Source: Bacteroidaceae bacterium
GTDB lineage: Bacteria; Bacteroidota; Bacteroidia; Bacteroidales; Bacteroidaceae
Assembly: GCA_024398435.1 (NCBI GenBank)
Contig: JAKSJD010000002.1
Coordinates: 242,454-306,453 of the forward strand
Direction of reading: 5' to 3'
DNA length: 64,000 nucleotides
Shown: in pieces, positions 46,552 through 56,236 of the stretch
Layout: each line of letters starts with the position of its first letter
Numbering within the stretch: the first letter of the stretch is position 1
The notes under the pieces: model-generated
Told to the model about the DNA's origin: nothing
What the model saw: only the letters and a program-made list of their open reading frames with translations
The model's database searches: none
Made by a program: the position numbers and the translations under genes

Positions 46552-48000
46552 TCAGTTCATTGCTTTCGTCACTTCTTCCTTATCATCGAAATGATGTTTC
46601 ACGCCTTTGACATCCTGATAGTCTTCATGACCCTTTCCGGCAATCAGAATTACATCTCCCTTCTGTGCCATCATGCAAGCAATGCGAATGGCTTCCCGAC
46701 GGTCAACAACTGAAATCACGCGCTTCATCTGTTCTTCGTCAAGTCCGGCCAACATATCGTTGATGATGTCCTGAGGCTCTTCGAATCGAGGATTGTCGCT
46801 TGTGATGATTACATTATCACTTTGCTTTACAGCTTCTTGTGCCATAAGAGGTCGCTTGCCTTTGTCTCTGTTGCCTCCGGCTCCGCAAACTGTTATCACC
46901 TTGCCTTTTCCTTCCAAAACTCCATGAATGGCATTCAACACATTTTCAAGAGCATCTGGAGTGTGAGCATAGTCGATAATTGCTGTATAGCCGGATTTGG
47001 AAGTTACATTCTCCAATCTGCCACTGACAGGCTTCATCGCACTGATTCCGACAAGTATTTCCTGTGGTTCCTTGCCCAGCATATAAGCAGCTCCATAAAC
47101 CGCAAGAAGGTTTGATACATTGAATTTGCCAACGAATTGTACTCCCACTTCCTTTCCGTTGATTTCAAGATACATTCCTTCGAAATGGCATTCAATAATC
47201 TTGGCTTTGAAATCGGCTGCTTGCTGAACGGAATATGTTTTGCAAGTGGCTTTTGTGTTTTGAAGCATTACAAGACCATTCTTATCATCGATGTTTGTAA
47301 TGGCAAATGCATCTGCTGGCAGTTGGTCGAAGAATTGCTTCTTTGCCTGAATATAGTTGCTGAAAGTCTTGTGGTAGTCGAGATGGTCGCGAGTGATATT
47401 CGTGAAAAGTCCACCTACGAAATGCAGACCTCCGATTCGGTTTTGCACGATTGAATGTGAACTAACCTCCATGAATGCATATTCGCATCCGGCTTCAACC
47501 ATTTGTGCAAGCAGTTGGTTGAGAGTGATAGGGTCGGGGGTTGTGTGTTCGGTTGGAATGGCCGTTCCGTCAATATAGTTGACAACTGTGGAAAGCAATC
47601 CACACTTATGACCCATGAAGCGGAACAAATTGTAGAGTGTAGTGGCAATTGTGGTCTTTCCGTTTGTGCCAGTAACACCCACAAGTTTCAGCTTTTCAGT
47701 AGGGTTGCCATAGAATGTGGTGGCAATCTGGCCAACCACTTGCTCGGTATTCTCTACCTGTATGTAGCAAACTTCCTCATTCAAGGATTCTGGAATGTCC
47801 TGACACAGAATTGCCTTTGCTCCGAGTTGGATAGCCTTATCTATATATGTATGTCCATCTGCTTGTGTACCTTTCACTGCAATGAACATGTGTCCATCTG
47901 CTATACGTCGGGAATCTATATTGACCCCTTGAATATCGCATTGTAATGAGCCTTTTATCTGTATAGGCTTTATGTCTTTTATTAATTGTTCAAGAATCAT
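46552..48000 (-). CDS. murE: UDP-MurNAc-tripeptide synthetase, DAP-adding
   Basis: MurE adds the third residue of the stem peptide. 482 residues with [18 protein letters not shown] (ATP loop), [28 protein letters not shown] and the specificity motif DNPR at 402-405 ([10 protein letters not shown]). DNPR is the meso-diaminopimelate-binding form, so the cell wall is predicted to be of meso-DAP type. It lies between ftsI (52 nt) and mraY (60 nt). Confidence 0.96.
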   Translation of the reverse strand: MILEQLIKDIKPIQIKGSLQCDIQGVNIDSRRIADGHMFIAVKGTQADGHTYIDKAIQLGAKAILCQDIPESLNEEVCYIQVENTEQVVGQIATTFYGNPTEKLKLVGVTGTNGKTTIATTLYNLFRFMGHKCGLLSTVVNYIDGTAIPTEHTTPDPITLNQLLAQMVEAGCEYAFMEVSSHSIVQNRIGGLHFVGGLFTNITRDHLDYHKTFSNYIQAKKQFFDQLPADAFAITNIDDKNGLVMLQNTKATCKTYSVQQAADFKAKIIECHFEGMYLEINGKEVGVQFVGKFNVSNLLAVYGAAYMLGKEPQEILVGISAMKPVSGRLENVTSKSGYTAIIDYAHTPDALENVLNAIHGVLEGKGKVITVCGAGGNRDKGKRPLMAQEAVKQSDNVIITSDNPRFEEPQDIINDMLAGLDEEQMKRVISVVDRREAIRIACMMAQKGDVILIAGKGHEDYQDVKGVKHHFDDKEEVTKAMN

Positions 48001-48052
48001 GGATGCTTGATTTTTTATGTAGTTTATTCTTGTTAGTTACCTTTTCTTTTGC

Positions 48053-50257
48053 CTATTCCAATGTGAGTTCTACGACCATTCCTTTTTGTACGTTTGTACC
48101 AGGAAGAACGCTTTGCCAATTGACTTTGCCCACTCCTTCAACTCTGGCTTTCATTCCTCTTCGTTCGATTTCGTATACTGCATCACGAAGTCCCATGCCT
48201 GTAAGGTCGGGCAGTTTGAAGAAGTCGGAATCATGAATGCTGAACTCTACTGCCTTGCCATTGGAATGGCTCGAACCGATTTCATTGTTTTCACAATTGC
48301 CACCCTTTGTTGGAATGTTGAGGTGGGCGAGCACCTTGTTAGCTGCAGAGATGTTTCCGCTCTTAACGTGTGGAACGAAAACGGAAAGAGAATCAGCAGC
48401 TCTGCTGAGGTCGGACGTTACTGCCTTTGCATATATTGTTTCTGCAATTTTCTTGAATACTGTTCCTGCGTGAAGACCACCGGATGCAGGTCCTGAACAA
48501 ATACGGATAGCGACGATGCAAGTGTATTGAGGTTCGTCGGATGGGAAGTAACCACAGAAACTTACGAGGTGGCCGCCTCCTTTGTATCCTCCCTTGCCAC
48601 CTACTTGGGCAGTTCCTGTCTTGCCGGAAACAAGGAAATACTTGCTCTTTGCAGGTTTTCCAACACCTTCCTTGTCGTTGACCACTCGCTTGAGGATGTC
48701 ACGAATATCTTTTATTGTTTGAGGTTTGGCAATTTGTTCGCTCAAAACTACTGGAGGACATTCTCGTACAACCTCGCCATCCTTCTGAATTGTAGTGACG
48801 AATCTTGGTTGCATGAGTTTTCCGTTGTTGGCTATTGCGTTATAGAATGTAACGGTAGATATTGGAGGGATTTGTGTCTCATAACCGATTGACATCCAAG
48901 CGAGTGCTGTTTTCGACCAGTTGCTTCTGTCGGGCTTTGGCATACGGATTACAGGAACTGCAGAACCTACGAATGGCAGTTTGAGGTCCATTCCAATGCC
49001 AACTCGCCTCAAGCCTTCAACGAATTTTTCTGGCTTGTTGTGGTAGTGGTCGTCAATCAATCGGCTTACACCAATATTTGATGAGTGCATGAGTGTCTGT
49101 GCCACTGATTGCATTCTGTATCCACCTCTTGCCCAGTTGTGGTCTTTCATAGCCGAACCATGCATCATATAGATACCTCCGCATCCATCGACTTGGTCGT
49201 TCAGATTGATTTCGCCATCGTCAAGACCTACAAGAATTGATGCTGTCTTGAATGTTGAACCAGGTTCCATGAGTGCTGCAAGGGCAAAGTTGCGCGCTTC
49301 ATAGAAGTTGCCATCATCATATCTGGAGAGGTTTACCATTGCCTTCACATCGCCTGTCTTGACATCCATCAGCACTACAACTCCCATATCGGCATCGTGT
49401 TGCTTCAATTCTTCGCGAAGTGCATTTTCGCAAATGTCTTGCATTGTGACGTCAATTGTGGTGACTATATCGTAACCGTTTACTGGTTCCTTATCAATGA
49501 TGTTGAGCATTTGGTTGCGCACCTTTCTTCTATGAGAATATCCTGGAAGGCCTTTCAACAGAGAATCGTATGCAAGTTCAATGCCAGAACGGGCAGAATC
49601 CTTTGCTCCATACATATCTCCGAGAAGTCGCTTTGCCAATGAACCGAATGGTTTCTTGCGGTTGTTGCGTTCCTCAACAGAAAGTCCTACGAAATTCTTG
49701 CGTTTCTGATAGTCGCGGAAGAAAGGCAATGTGAGCATTTGCTTGTATTGCAGATAATCCAATACCTGATGAGGGCAGACTTCGTAATAACGCTTATGTT
49801 GGTTCCATCCGTTAGCAAGATGCTGTCGGTATTGCTCTGCTGTCATGTTTGGGCAAATGGCAGCAAGGCCATTGCATATTGTGTCGAGAACTGCCTTGTG
49901 GTATGCGCTCTTGCCAAGGAAGAGAGAATCTTTTTCGTTGTAGAAGGTTGAATCTTGATGACTGAAATTGTTATCGCGGGTTGCTTGGCGTGAAAGTGCC
50001 GACATGAAGTCAAGGTATACTTTATAGTCGGGGAGCGAGCTTGCAAGGAGTTGTCCGTCGGCAGAAAGGATGTTTCCGCGGTTTGGTTGTATCTCGATGC
50101 TGTCTTTTCCTTCTTCCGACTTTTTGAGAACTTCCCATTTGTCTTTCTCAAAGATCATTGTCTTGGCCATGAAAAAGATAATTCCGAGAATGGCTATTAC
50201 TGCCATTACCAGAATGAATGCGAACTTGCCCGATATGTATTTCTTGTTGAACTTCAT
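48053..50257 (-). CDS. ftsI: Septal peptidoglycan transpeptidase FtsI (class B PBP) with PASTA domain
   Basis: 734 residues: one N-terminal membrane helix (FAFILVMAVIAILGIIFFMA), dimerisation region, then the penicillin-binding transpeptidase domain with Ser334-x-x-Lys337 in GSTFK, the SxN motif in MHSSNIGVS and Lys546-Thr-Gly in SGKTGTAQ. A C-terminal PASTA domain follows (about 679-734, LPDLTGMGLRDAVYEIERRG), a feature common in Bacteroidetes and Firmicutes FtsI/PBP proteins but absent from E. coli FtsI. It crosslinks septal peptidoglycan with FtsW. Confidence 0.94.
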   Translation of the reverse strand: MKFNKKYISGKFAFILVMAVIAILGIIFFMAKTMIFEKDKWEVLKKSEEGKDSIEIQPNRGNILSADGQLLASSLPDYKVYLDFMSALSRQATRDNNFSHQDSTFYNEKDSLFLGKSAYHKAVLDTICNGLAAICPNMTAEQYRQHLANGWNQHKRYYEVCPHQVLDYLQYKQMLTLPFFRDYQKRKNFVGLSVEERNNRKKPFGSLAKRLLGDMYGAKDSARSGIELAYDSLLKGLPGYSHRRKVRNQMLNIIDKEPVNGYDIVTTIDVTMQDICENALREELKQHDADMGVVVLMDVKTGDVKAMVNLSRYDDGNFYEARNFALAALMEPGSTFKTASILVGLDDGEINLNDQVDGCGGIYMMHGSAMKDHNWARGGYRMQSVAQTLMHSSNIGVSRLIDDHYHNKPEKFVEGLRRVGIGMDLKLPFVGSAVPVIRMPKPDRSNWSKTALAWMSIGYETQIPPISTVTFYNAIANNGKLMQPRFVTTIQKDGEVVRECPPVVLSEQIAKPQTIKDIRDILKRVVNDKEGVGKPAKSKYFLVSGKTGTAQVGGKGGYKGGGHLVSFCGYFPSDEPQYTCIVAIRICSGPASGGLHAGTVFKKIAETIYAKAVTSDLSRAADSLSVFVPHVKSGNISAANKVLAHLNIPTKGGNCENNEIGSSHSNGKAVEFSIHDSDFFKLPDLTGMGLRDAVYEIERRGMKARVEGVGKVNWQSVLPGTNVQKGMVVELTLE

Positions 50258-50317
50258 TTGCTTGATTTGGTGTGTAAGTGGTTGGTGTGACCTTGTTGCC
50301 TTGCAATTGTTTGCGGT

Positions 50318-50794
50318 TTATTCTCCTTCCTTTTGCTGTACCTTGAATGGAGGTGTGGTTGAATGGAGGAGGAGTGTGTCGCCGTTTTGCTTCAATGCCT
50401 CAACTATCTTGGATTGACGGCTTGCGTTGAGCAATTCGCTCTTGATTGTGAGAACCTTGTAGCGTTGTTCTGTGAGGTCGGCTTTTAGTTCTTCGATGAG
50501 GATTGCGTCTTGCTGACTTGCATAGCGGTTGCCGGTGTAGATGAGCATGAGTGCAACGATGAACATGAAGAAGATGACGTGGTTGAGAATCAGTTTGCTC
50601 TGCAGAATGTCGCCTCCGAGAATCGACTTGATGCTGATGTCGCCAAGGCTTTCTTCATCTTCGCTTTCTTCCTCATCAGTGAACTTCTTGATAGCTTCGA
50701 TGGCCTCAGCTTTCTCGGCTTGGTATTGCTTTTCCTGTTCCGAGTTGGTGAGTTCCTCTTCTTTCTGGTCGATTATGTCTTTTTCTTCGTTCAT
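50318..50794 (-). CDS. FtsL-like divisome protein
   Basis: 158 residues: a long acidic cytoplasmic N-terminus (about 1-65, rich in Glu and Lys), one membrane helix (LNHVIFFMFIVALMLIYTG) and a periplasmic coiled-coil (LIEELKADLTEQRYKVLTIKS) ending in a short tail. This is the size and topology of the FtsL-like protein found between rsmH and ftsI in Bacteroidetes dcw clusters, so FtsL is a probable name, but sequence similarity to E. coli FtsL is not visible. It is 18 nt from rsmH. Confidence 0.85.
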   Translation of the reverse strand: MNEEKDIIDQKEEELTNSEQEKQYQAEKAEAIEAIKKFTDEEESEDEESLGDISIKSILGGDILQSKLILNHVIFFMFIVALMLIYTGNRYASQQDAILIEELKADLTEQRYKVLTIKSELLNASRQSKIVEALKQNGDTLLLHSTTPPFKVQQKEGE

Positions 50795-50812
50795 TGGTCA
50801 ACGTATTGTAGT

Positions 50813-51730
50813 TTATTCTTGTGATTCGATTTTTTCTGCCACTCTGAGTTTTGCACTTCTTGAGCGTGGGTTGCTTTCCTGTTCTTCGCTGGAAGGAAGT
50901 ATTGGTCGGCGTGTAACGAGTTGGTAAGGAGTGCTGATTCGTCCGAAGAAGTCTTTTTCTTCTTTGCCTTGCAGATTGCCTGTCTTCATGATGTTTTTGA
51001 CGAGACGGTCTTCGAGCGAATGGTAGGTGATTACAACGAGGCGACCTCCTGGGCGAAGAATCTGTGTGGCTTGTGTGAGCATTTGCTGCAAAGCCTGCAT
51101 TTCGTGGTTCACTTCGATTCTCAATGCTTGGAACATTCGTGCAAGGTCTTTCTTTTCGTGCTCGCGGTTGATTTGAGATTGTGTGGCTGTAAGCAAGTCG
51201 CCGATTGTGTCGATTGAGTGTTGGTTTCTGGCTTTGACGATTGTGGCAGCCAATTGTCGGGCATTGTGCATTTCTCCATAGAGGTAGAAAATGTCGGCCA
51301 ATTGCTCTTGTGTGTAGTTGTTGACAACGTGCTGAGCTGTAAATGTAGCTCTTTGGTTCATTCTCATATCGAGTGGAGCATCGCTTCTGAATGAGAATCC
51401 TCGTTCTGGAGTGTCGAAGTGGTGGGATGAAACGCCGAGGTCGGCCAAAATGCCGTCAATCTGTTCGTGTCCGTAGTAGCGAAGGAAATTGCTCAGGTAG
51501 CGGAAGTTTCCTCTTACGAATGTGAAACGAGGATCGTCGGTGATGATGTTTTGTTCGGCATCTGCATCTTGGTCGAAAGAGTAGAGATGAGCATTGCCTG
51601 TGAGGCGGCTGAGGATTTCTCGGCTGTGACCTCCACCTCCAAATGTGGTGTCGACGTAGATTCCATCTGGTTGGATGTTCATTGCGTCGATACTTTCATT
51701 CAACATTACTGGTGTGTGGTAGTTGCTCAT
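50813..51730 (-). CDS. rsmH: 16S rRNA (cytosine(1402)-N4)-methyltransferase
   Basis: RsmH (MraW) methylates C1402 of 16S rRNA using SAM. The 305-residue product begins MSNYHTPVMLNESIDAMNIQPDGIYVDTTFGGGGHSREIL, the SAM-binding loop; an upstream in-frame ATG at 51832 would add 34 lysine- and arginine-rich residues not seen in the family. Further motifs: GILADLGVSSHHFDTPERGFSF and GRLVVITYHSLEDRLVK. It is the second gene of the dcw cluster. 153 nt separate it from mraZ. Confidence 0.94.
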   Translation of the reverse strand: MSNYHTPVMLNESIDAMNIQPDGIYVDTTFGGGGHSREILSRLTGNAHLYSFDQDADAEQNIITDDPRFTFVRGNFRYLSNFLRYYGHEQIDGILADLGVSSHHFDTPERGFSFRSDAPLDMRMNQRATFTAQHVVNNYTQEQLADIFYLYGEMHNARQLAATIVKARNQHSIDTIGDLLTATQSQINREHEKKDLARMFQALRIEVNHEMQALQQMLTQATQILRPGGRLVVITYHSLEDRLVKNIMKTGNLQGKEEKDFFGRISTPYQLVTRRPILPSSEEQESNPRSRSAKLRVAEKIESQE

Positions 51731-51883
51731 TGTTACTTTTCGTTTTTTTGTGTTAACACTTTTTGTATGCGCCTTATGTGTGCGCGCGGGTGAGAAAATG
51801 AGAATTTTTGGCTTTCGCCTTTTGTTGGCCATACATCATTGGCTATGATAGCAATGGCTCTGGAAGGGGTTTGTGACCTCTTC

Positions 51884-52345
51884 CTAAATTATGTTTGGGG
51901 GCAAATCGGCCATCACTCGTTCCAAATCGTCGCCGAGTGTGTCGTCTGCGTTGAGGAGTTGCTCGCATTTTTGCTTGTCCCACACTTCAATGTGGTCGTC
52001 GACTGCGAGGAAACGGACTTCGGATGTGATTCCTGCGTATTGTAGTTTTCGCTTGCTGATGAGGAATCGTCCGTTGCTGTCGAGTTCTACAATCTCGGCA
52101 TCGGCCAGGAAGCGTCGCCTTAATTGCTGATGCTTGCCGTTCCATCGATTGAGTCGTGCACTGAGCATGTCGAGCATTTGGTTCCATAGACTTTCCGGAT
52201 ACAGCTCGAGGCAAGGCTGGAAAAGGTCTGCTCGCAGTATGAGCCGTTGCTCAGCTGCGGTTTCGATTTCCTTCCTAAAAGGTGCAGGTAGGAAAACTCT
52301 TCCTTTGGCATCCGTTTTTGCTATGTAGTCGCCTATGAAACGCAT
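51884..52345 (-). CDS. mraZ: Transcriptional regulator MraZ
   Basis: 153 residues of the AbrB/MraZ double-DXXXR fold: MRFIGDYIAKTDAKGRVFLPAPFRK (first DXXXR at DAKGR) and ELDSNGRFLISKRKLQYAGI (second, DSNGR). MraZ in other bacteria binds repeats upstream of its own gene and regulates the dcw operon. Here the ATG at 52345 is chosen; the TTG one codon earlier is unlikely. No clear array of MraZ-type repeats was recognised upstream. It heads the leftward cluster, with a -7 box at 52375-52382. Confidence 0.92.
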   Translation of the reverse strand: MRFIGDYIAKTDAKGRVFLPAPFRKEIETAAEQRLILRADLFQPCLELYPESLWNQMLDMLSARLNRWNGKHQQLRRRFLADAEIVELDSNGRFLISKRKLQYAGITSEVRFLAVDDHIEVWDKQKCEQLLNADDTLGDDLERVMADLPPNII

Positions 52346-52374
52346 CAATCCTTACTGTTTTGAATTTTCGTTTG

Positions 52375-52382
52375 CAAAGATA
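52375..52382 (-). promoter_or_regulatory. -7 box of the mraZ-dcw operon
   Basis: CAAAGATA on the plus strand is TATCTTTG on the minus strand, 29 nt upstream of the mraZ ATG. No TTTG on the minus strand at the -33 distance. Confidence 0.65.
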
Positions 52383-52768
52383 ATAAAAAATTCTCCACAT
52401 TCCACCACATTTCCCCACTTTTTTATATTTTTAATGTGTTTTTTTGGTTTTTCGGTGGTTTTTGGGTGGCAAACAAGGCAAAAATGGATTGCATCAAAAT
52501 ATCGTGTTGCCCGAAAAGCTGAAAATCACGAATGGAAAGGGTTGATTTCATGCTTCAAGTCGAGGGAGTTTGAGAAATGGAAATTTTTTGTTGTTTTTAC
52601 CAGGAAAAATTGGCTGCGTTTTCTCTATTATTTTCTGTGGAATTTGGAGGTGAAAAACTTATAAACAAGCAAAGTTTTTTTATTGTAATTATGAAATATT
52701 TACCTTTGGTAAAGGTATGAAATGCAAGTGGAAAATCGTCTGGAATTTGTCATTCGTTTGTTGCTAAA

Positions 52769-52856
52769 AAAGTTTAGCTGTTCGGAGGGCAATTTCTCGC
52801 GAAACTCGAGGTCATTTCTCGCGAAACTCAGGGTCATTTCTCGCGAGGTTTTTTCT
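52769..52856. repeat. 22-bp-period tandem array F (CTCGCGAAAC family)
   Basis: Units start at 52769, 52791, 52813 and 52835. Units 2-4 share ATTTCTCGCGA, and units 2 and 3 AATTTCTCGCGAAACTC or CATTTCTCGCGAAACTC; TTTC-TCGC-GAAA is a short inverted repeat. Unit 1 carries AGTTTAGCTGTTCG, 14 bases identical to 31976-31989 in array D. Confidence 0.85.
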
Positions 52857-52976
52857 GGAGGTTATAAAGTCGTTTTTTCCACATTATTATTTTATTGCAC
52901 GCGTAGTATGTGCGCGAGGGTTCTTGCCTCGGAAATCATAATTTTTGGGCTTGAATAAAGAAAATGTCAATAAAAA

Positions 52977-53008
52977 TTTGTTCAGTATAAAAACATTTTA
53001 TATCTTTG
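52977..53008 (+). promoter_or_regulatory. Promoter of the outer-membrane barrel gene
   Basis: TTTG 52977-52980, 20-bp spacer, TATCTTTG 53001-53008; the ATG follows 30 nt later. Confidence 0.85.
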
Positions 53009-53038
53009 CACACTGTAAACAATTATTTTTATCGTAAT

Positions 53039-53650
53039 ATGAAAAAGTATTTTAGCACATTAGCAGTTGCAGCAGCATTGGTTTTTGCTGTTCCTGCACA
53101 GGCTCAGCTCCAGTTCGGACTTAAGGCCGGTCTTAATGTTTCAAAGATGAAGTTAGACAAGGACGTTGTCGATGCCAACAACCGTACAGGTTTCTTCGTA
53201 GGTCCAATGGCAGAGTTCACATTGCCAATCGTAGGTCTTGGAATGGATGCAGCTCTCCTTTACGACCAGAAGGGCGTTGAAATGGAGGCAGAAGGCGTGA
53301 AGGTCAATGACAAGCTTCATTATATCGACCTTCCAATCAACCTCAAGTATTCTGTAGGTCTTGGAAGTCTTGCAAGTGCATTCCTTGCTACAGGTCCTCA
53401 GTTCTCATTCAATGTAGGTGGAAAGAAGATTTTCAAGGAACAGTATGAATTGAAGACATCTGAATTCAGTTGGAATATCGGTGTAGGCGCTAAGTTGGTG
53501 AAGCACCTTCAGGTAGCTTACAACTACAACATCGGTCTTGGTGCAACAGCAGATGTAAACGAAGGAACTGCTGCAAGTGCATTGTGGAAGGCAGCAACTG
53601 GCAAGTTGAAGAACAACACTCACCAGATTTCAGTTGCTTACATGTTCTAA
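53039..53650 (+). CDS. Outer-membrane beta-barrel protein (PorT-like)
   Basis: 203 residues: signal peptide MKKYFSTLAVAAALVFAVPAQAQ, then alternating amphipathic strands (LQFGLKAGLNVSKMKL, GFFVGPMAEFTLPIVGLGMDAALLY) ending in the aromatic QISVAYMF typical of outer-membrane barrels inserted by BAM. Small barrel of about eight strands. Codon use is strongly biased, and with a perfect promoter this suggests high expression. The role is unknown; PorT-like describes the family of barrels, not a shown link to type IX secretion. Confidence 0.83.
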   Translation: MKKYFSTLAVAAALVFAVPAQAQLQFGLKAGLNVSKMKLDKDVVDANNRTGFFVGPMAEFTLPIVGLGMDAALLYDQKGVEMEAEGVKVNDKLHYIDLPINLKYSVGLGSLASAFLATGPQFSFNVGGKKIFKEQYELKTSEFSWNIGVGAKLVKHLQVAYNYNIGLGATADVNEGTAASALWKAATGKLKNNTHQISVAYMF

Positions 53651-53754
53651 AAGCCTCTCCGTCATTACTAACAAGATACAAATAAAGATTTAAGAAAAAT
53701 AGTTTTGGGCATAATAATCCAAATGCCCTTTTACAAATAAAGAATAAATGATTT

Positions 53755-53776
53755 GCCCTTCTCGAGAGAGAGGGGC
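53755..53776 (+). terminator. Terminator of the outer-membrane barrel gene
   Basis: Nine-base stem 53755-53763 with 53768-53776 (one G-U pair), GAGA loop, then TAATTTTCCT. A weaker GGGCAT/ATGCCC hairpin followed by TTTT lies upstream at about 53707-53731. Confidence 0.6.
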
Positions 53777-53817
53777 TAATTTTCCTAAATAAGTCGTTCT
53801 CACTTCAAGCAAAACCA

Positions 53818-56079
53818 ATGAAATTCGCCGATATAATATTGCCATTGCCCCTCAACGACCACTACACTTACAGTGTACCACAGTCGATGGAGCAGACCCT
53901 ACAAGTAGGTTGCAGGGTCAAGGTTTCGTTTGGCAAAAACATGAAATATATCGGCATTGTGGAAAACATACATTCCACAAAACCAGATGATTACGCCGTG
54001 AAGGATATTTTTCAGCAACTCGACCTTCAACCCGTCGTAACTCCAAATCAATTGAAGTTCTGGACTTGGATTTCGCAATATTATATTTGTCCTCTCGGCG
54101 AAGTATATAATGCCGCATTGCCAGCCGGACTCAAAGGCGAAGACTATAAGCCAAAGACAGAGACGAGAGTGGCACTTGCAAGCCATCTTGAGCCAGGGAA
54201 GGAAGAGATTGTGAGTAATTTCCTGAAGCGTTCGCAGAAGCAAAAAGTGTTGTTCGACACTTATCTCGAAATGGCAGGTTTCGGTCGCTTCGACGAACTG
54301 AAGCCAGTGGCAAAAACCGAACTGCTTCGCATTACATCCTCGTCGTCGGCAGCCTTCAATGAATTGGTGAAGAAAAAGATTTTCACGACTTATGAATTTG
54401 AGGTTGGACGACTCGACAATTGCCAATACGAAACCCAACCTTTGCACAAGTTGTCGAAGGTGCAGCAAACGGCATTTGATGAAATTCAAACCACTTTCCA
54501 AACGAAAGATGTAACCCTTCTTCATGGAGTCACTTCGAGCGGAAAGACCGAGATTTATATTCATCTCATCAAGGAAGCAATCAGCCAGGGCAAGCAAGTG
54601 CTTTATCTCTTGCCCGAAATTGCCTTGACCACACAGATTACCCAGCGTCTTCGCAACATTTTCGGCAACGAAATGGGGGTGTACCACTCAAAATTCAGCG
54701 ATGCAGAAAGAGTGGAAGTGTATCAACGCCAACTCTCAGGAAATCCATACAAACTCATTCTCGGTGTTCGTTCATCCGTTTTCCTGCCATTCATGGATTT
54801 GGGCCTCGTGATTATAGATGAGGAACACGAAACTTCCTACAAACAGCAAGATCCGGCACCAAGATATCATGCCCGAAGCGGAGCCATAATGCTGGCAAAG
54901 CAATATGGAGCCAAAACCCTTCTTGGAACGGCCACTCCAAGTTTGGAAACCTATAGTATGGCTCATTCTGGCAAGTATGGTTATGTGGCTCTCACTCAAA
55001 GGTATAAAGACATACAACTCCCAGAAATAGAGGTAGTTGATATCAAGCGATTGAAATTCCAAAAGCGTATGAAAGGAGTGTTTTCTCCTGTTCTTTTGGA
55101 TGCAATCGGCAATGCTTTGGAAAAAGGAGAACAGGCAATATTGTTCCAAAACCGAAGGGGCTATTCCAACTTCATACAGTGTAAGACCTGTGGATGGGTG
55201 CCTCGATGCGAACATTGTGATGTCAGCCTTACCTACCACAAGTCGAAGTCGGCTGCAGTACCAGCCACACTTGTCTGCCACTATTGTGGAAAAGTTTATC
55301 AGTTGCCGTCAAAATGTCCCGCTTGTGAGGAAGAGCATTTTATTGATATTGGCGTCGGAACCGAGAAGGTGGAAGATCAAATCAAAAAGCATTTCCCATT
55401 TGCCCGAACCATCCGTATGGATATTGACACTGCTCATACCCGCACAGCTTATGAGCAGATAATCAGCGACTTTTCCGCACATAAGTACGACATTCTCATT
55501 GGTACCCAAATGGTGTCGAAAGGACTTGATTTTGACAATGTGAGTGTTGTAGGAATTCTCGATGCAGATACAATGCTCAATATTCCCGATTTCCGCAGTC
55601 ACGAACGCACTTTCCAAGTGATTGCCCAAGTGGCTGGCAGAGCGGGAAGAAAGAATCATAAGGGGAAAGTCGTCTTGCAAACCCGAAGTGTTGATGCAGA
55701 GGTGATTCCGCAAGTTGTGGAAAACGATTATCCAACAATGTTTGCATCGCAGATGGAAGAGCGAAAACTCTTCAAATATCCACCTTTCCATCGTCTCATC
55801 TGCGTTTACCTCCGTCATCGTGATGCAGGCCGACTCGAAATCCTTGCATCGGATATGGCTCGAATGCTCCGCCAACCGTTTGGTGAAAGGGTTCTTGGCC
55901 CCGACCGCCCTCCAGTTTCGAGGGTGCAGTCGATGTACATTCGCAAAATCATAATAAAGATGGAGAAAAATGCCTCTCCATCGCGCATTCGAACTATCTT
56001 GAGGTCGGTTCAGCAACAACTCATGCAGCAACCAAGTGCCAATGGCTTGCAAGTGTATTATGATGTTGACCCAATGTAG
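53818..56079 (+). CDS. priA: Primosomal protein N' (replication restart helicase)
   Basis: PriA recognises stalled forks and restarts replication. 753 residues: N-terminal DNA-binding domain (MKFADIILPLPLNDHYTYSVP), Walker A GVTSSGKTEIY (Lys243), DEEH box at 334-337, then a zinc domain with CKTCGWVPRCEHC and CHYCGKVYQLPSKCPAC (eight Cys) and the helicase C-terminal part IGTQMVSKGLDFDNV and AQVAGRAGR. Length is normal. Probably its own transcript; no promoter box is visible in the short gap. Confidence 0.95.
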   Translation: MKFADIILPLPLNDHYTYSVPQSMEQTLQVGCRVKVSFGKNMKYIGIVENIHSTKPDDYAVKDIFQQLDLQPVVTPNQLKFWTWISQYYICPLGEVYNAALPAGLKGEDYKPKTETRVALASHLEPGKEEIVSNFLKRSQKQKVLFDTYLEMAGFGRFDELKPVAKTELLRITSSSSAAFNELVKKKIFTTYEFEVGRLDNCQYETQPLHKLSKVQQTAFDEIQTTFQTKDVTLLHGVTSSGKTEIYIHLIKEAISQGKQVLYLLPEIALTTQITQRLRNIFGNEMGVYHSKFSDAERVEVYQRQLSGNPYKLILGVRSSVFLPFMDLGLVIIDEEHETSYKQQDPAPRYHARSGAIMLAKQYGAKTLLGTATPSLETYSMAHSGKYGYVALTQRYKDIQLPEIEVVDIKRLKFQKRMKGVFSPVLLDAIGNALEKGEQAILFQNRRGYSNFIQCKTCGWVPRCEHCDVSLTYHKSKSAAVPATLVCHYCGKVYQLPSKCPACEEEHFIDIGVGTEKVEDQIKKHFPFARTIRMDIDTAHTRTAYEQIISDFSAHKYDILIGTQMVSKGLDFDNVSVVGILDADTMLNIPDFRSHERTFQVIAQVAGRAGRKNHKGKVVLQTRSVDAEVIPQVVENDYPTMFASQMEERKLFKYPPFHRLICVYLRHRDAGRLEILASDMARMLRQPFGERVLGPDRPPVSRVQSMYIRKIIIKMEKNASPSRIRTILRSVQQQLMQQPSANGLQVYYDVDPM

Positions 56080-56170
56080 TGAAATTCAGTTTTTGAACTA
56101 TTGTTCAAGTATCAATCCAATACTTTTGACATTCATTTTGTAAGGCTTTCCGACAAAAACTTCAACTTTC

Positions 56171-56202
56171 TTTGGCTATTTAGGCAAAAAGCAGTATTTT
56201 TG
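56171..56202 (+). promoter_or_regulatory. Promoter of the threonine operon
   Basis: TTTG 56171-56174, 20-bp spacer, TATTTTTG 56195-56202; the thrA ATG follows 34 nt later. No leader peptide or attenuator hairpin is visible in that short stretch. TTGAAC-TATT-GTTCAA at 56093-56108 is a small inverted repeat after priA. Confidence 0.82.
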
Positions 56203-56236
56203 CAACCAAATTTATAAAGAAAGAATCAGTAACACG

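Larger units (their letters stand above)
52346..53038. other. 693-nt divergent gap before the outer-membrane protein
   Basis: Contains the mraZ -7 box (52375), a T-rich stretch, array F (52769-52856), a CACATTATT..GTGCGCGAGGG motif at 52873-52920 and the promoter of the 53039 gene. The 109-codon open frame at 52335-52664 (many Phe and Trp codons) shows no domain or signal peptide and overlaps the mraZ start; I do not count it. Confidence 0.7.

Noticed and set aside
51731-51832. Extended N-terminus for RsmH
   Set aside because: The added 34 basic residues are not found in the family, whose N-terminus is YHTPVML.
52346-52470. MraZ-binding repeat array upstream of mraZ
   Set aside because: I looked for tandem TGGGN-type boxes near the -7 box and saw none with regular spacing.
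52335-52664. Rightward 109-codon open frame upstream of array F
   Set aside because: Overlaps the mraZ start and -7 box, unusually rich in Phe, Trp and Lys, no recognisable domain or ribosome-binding context.
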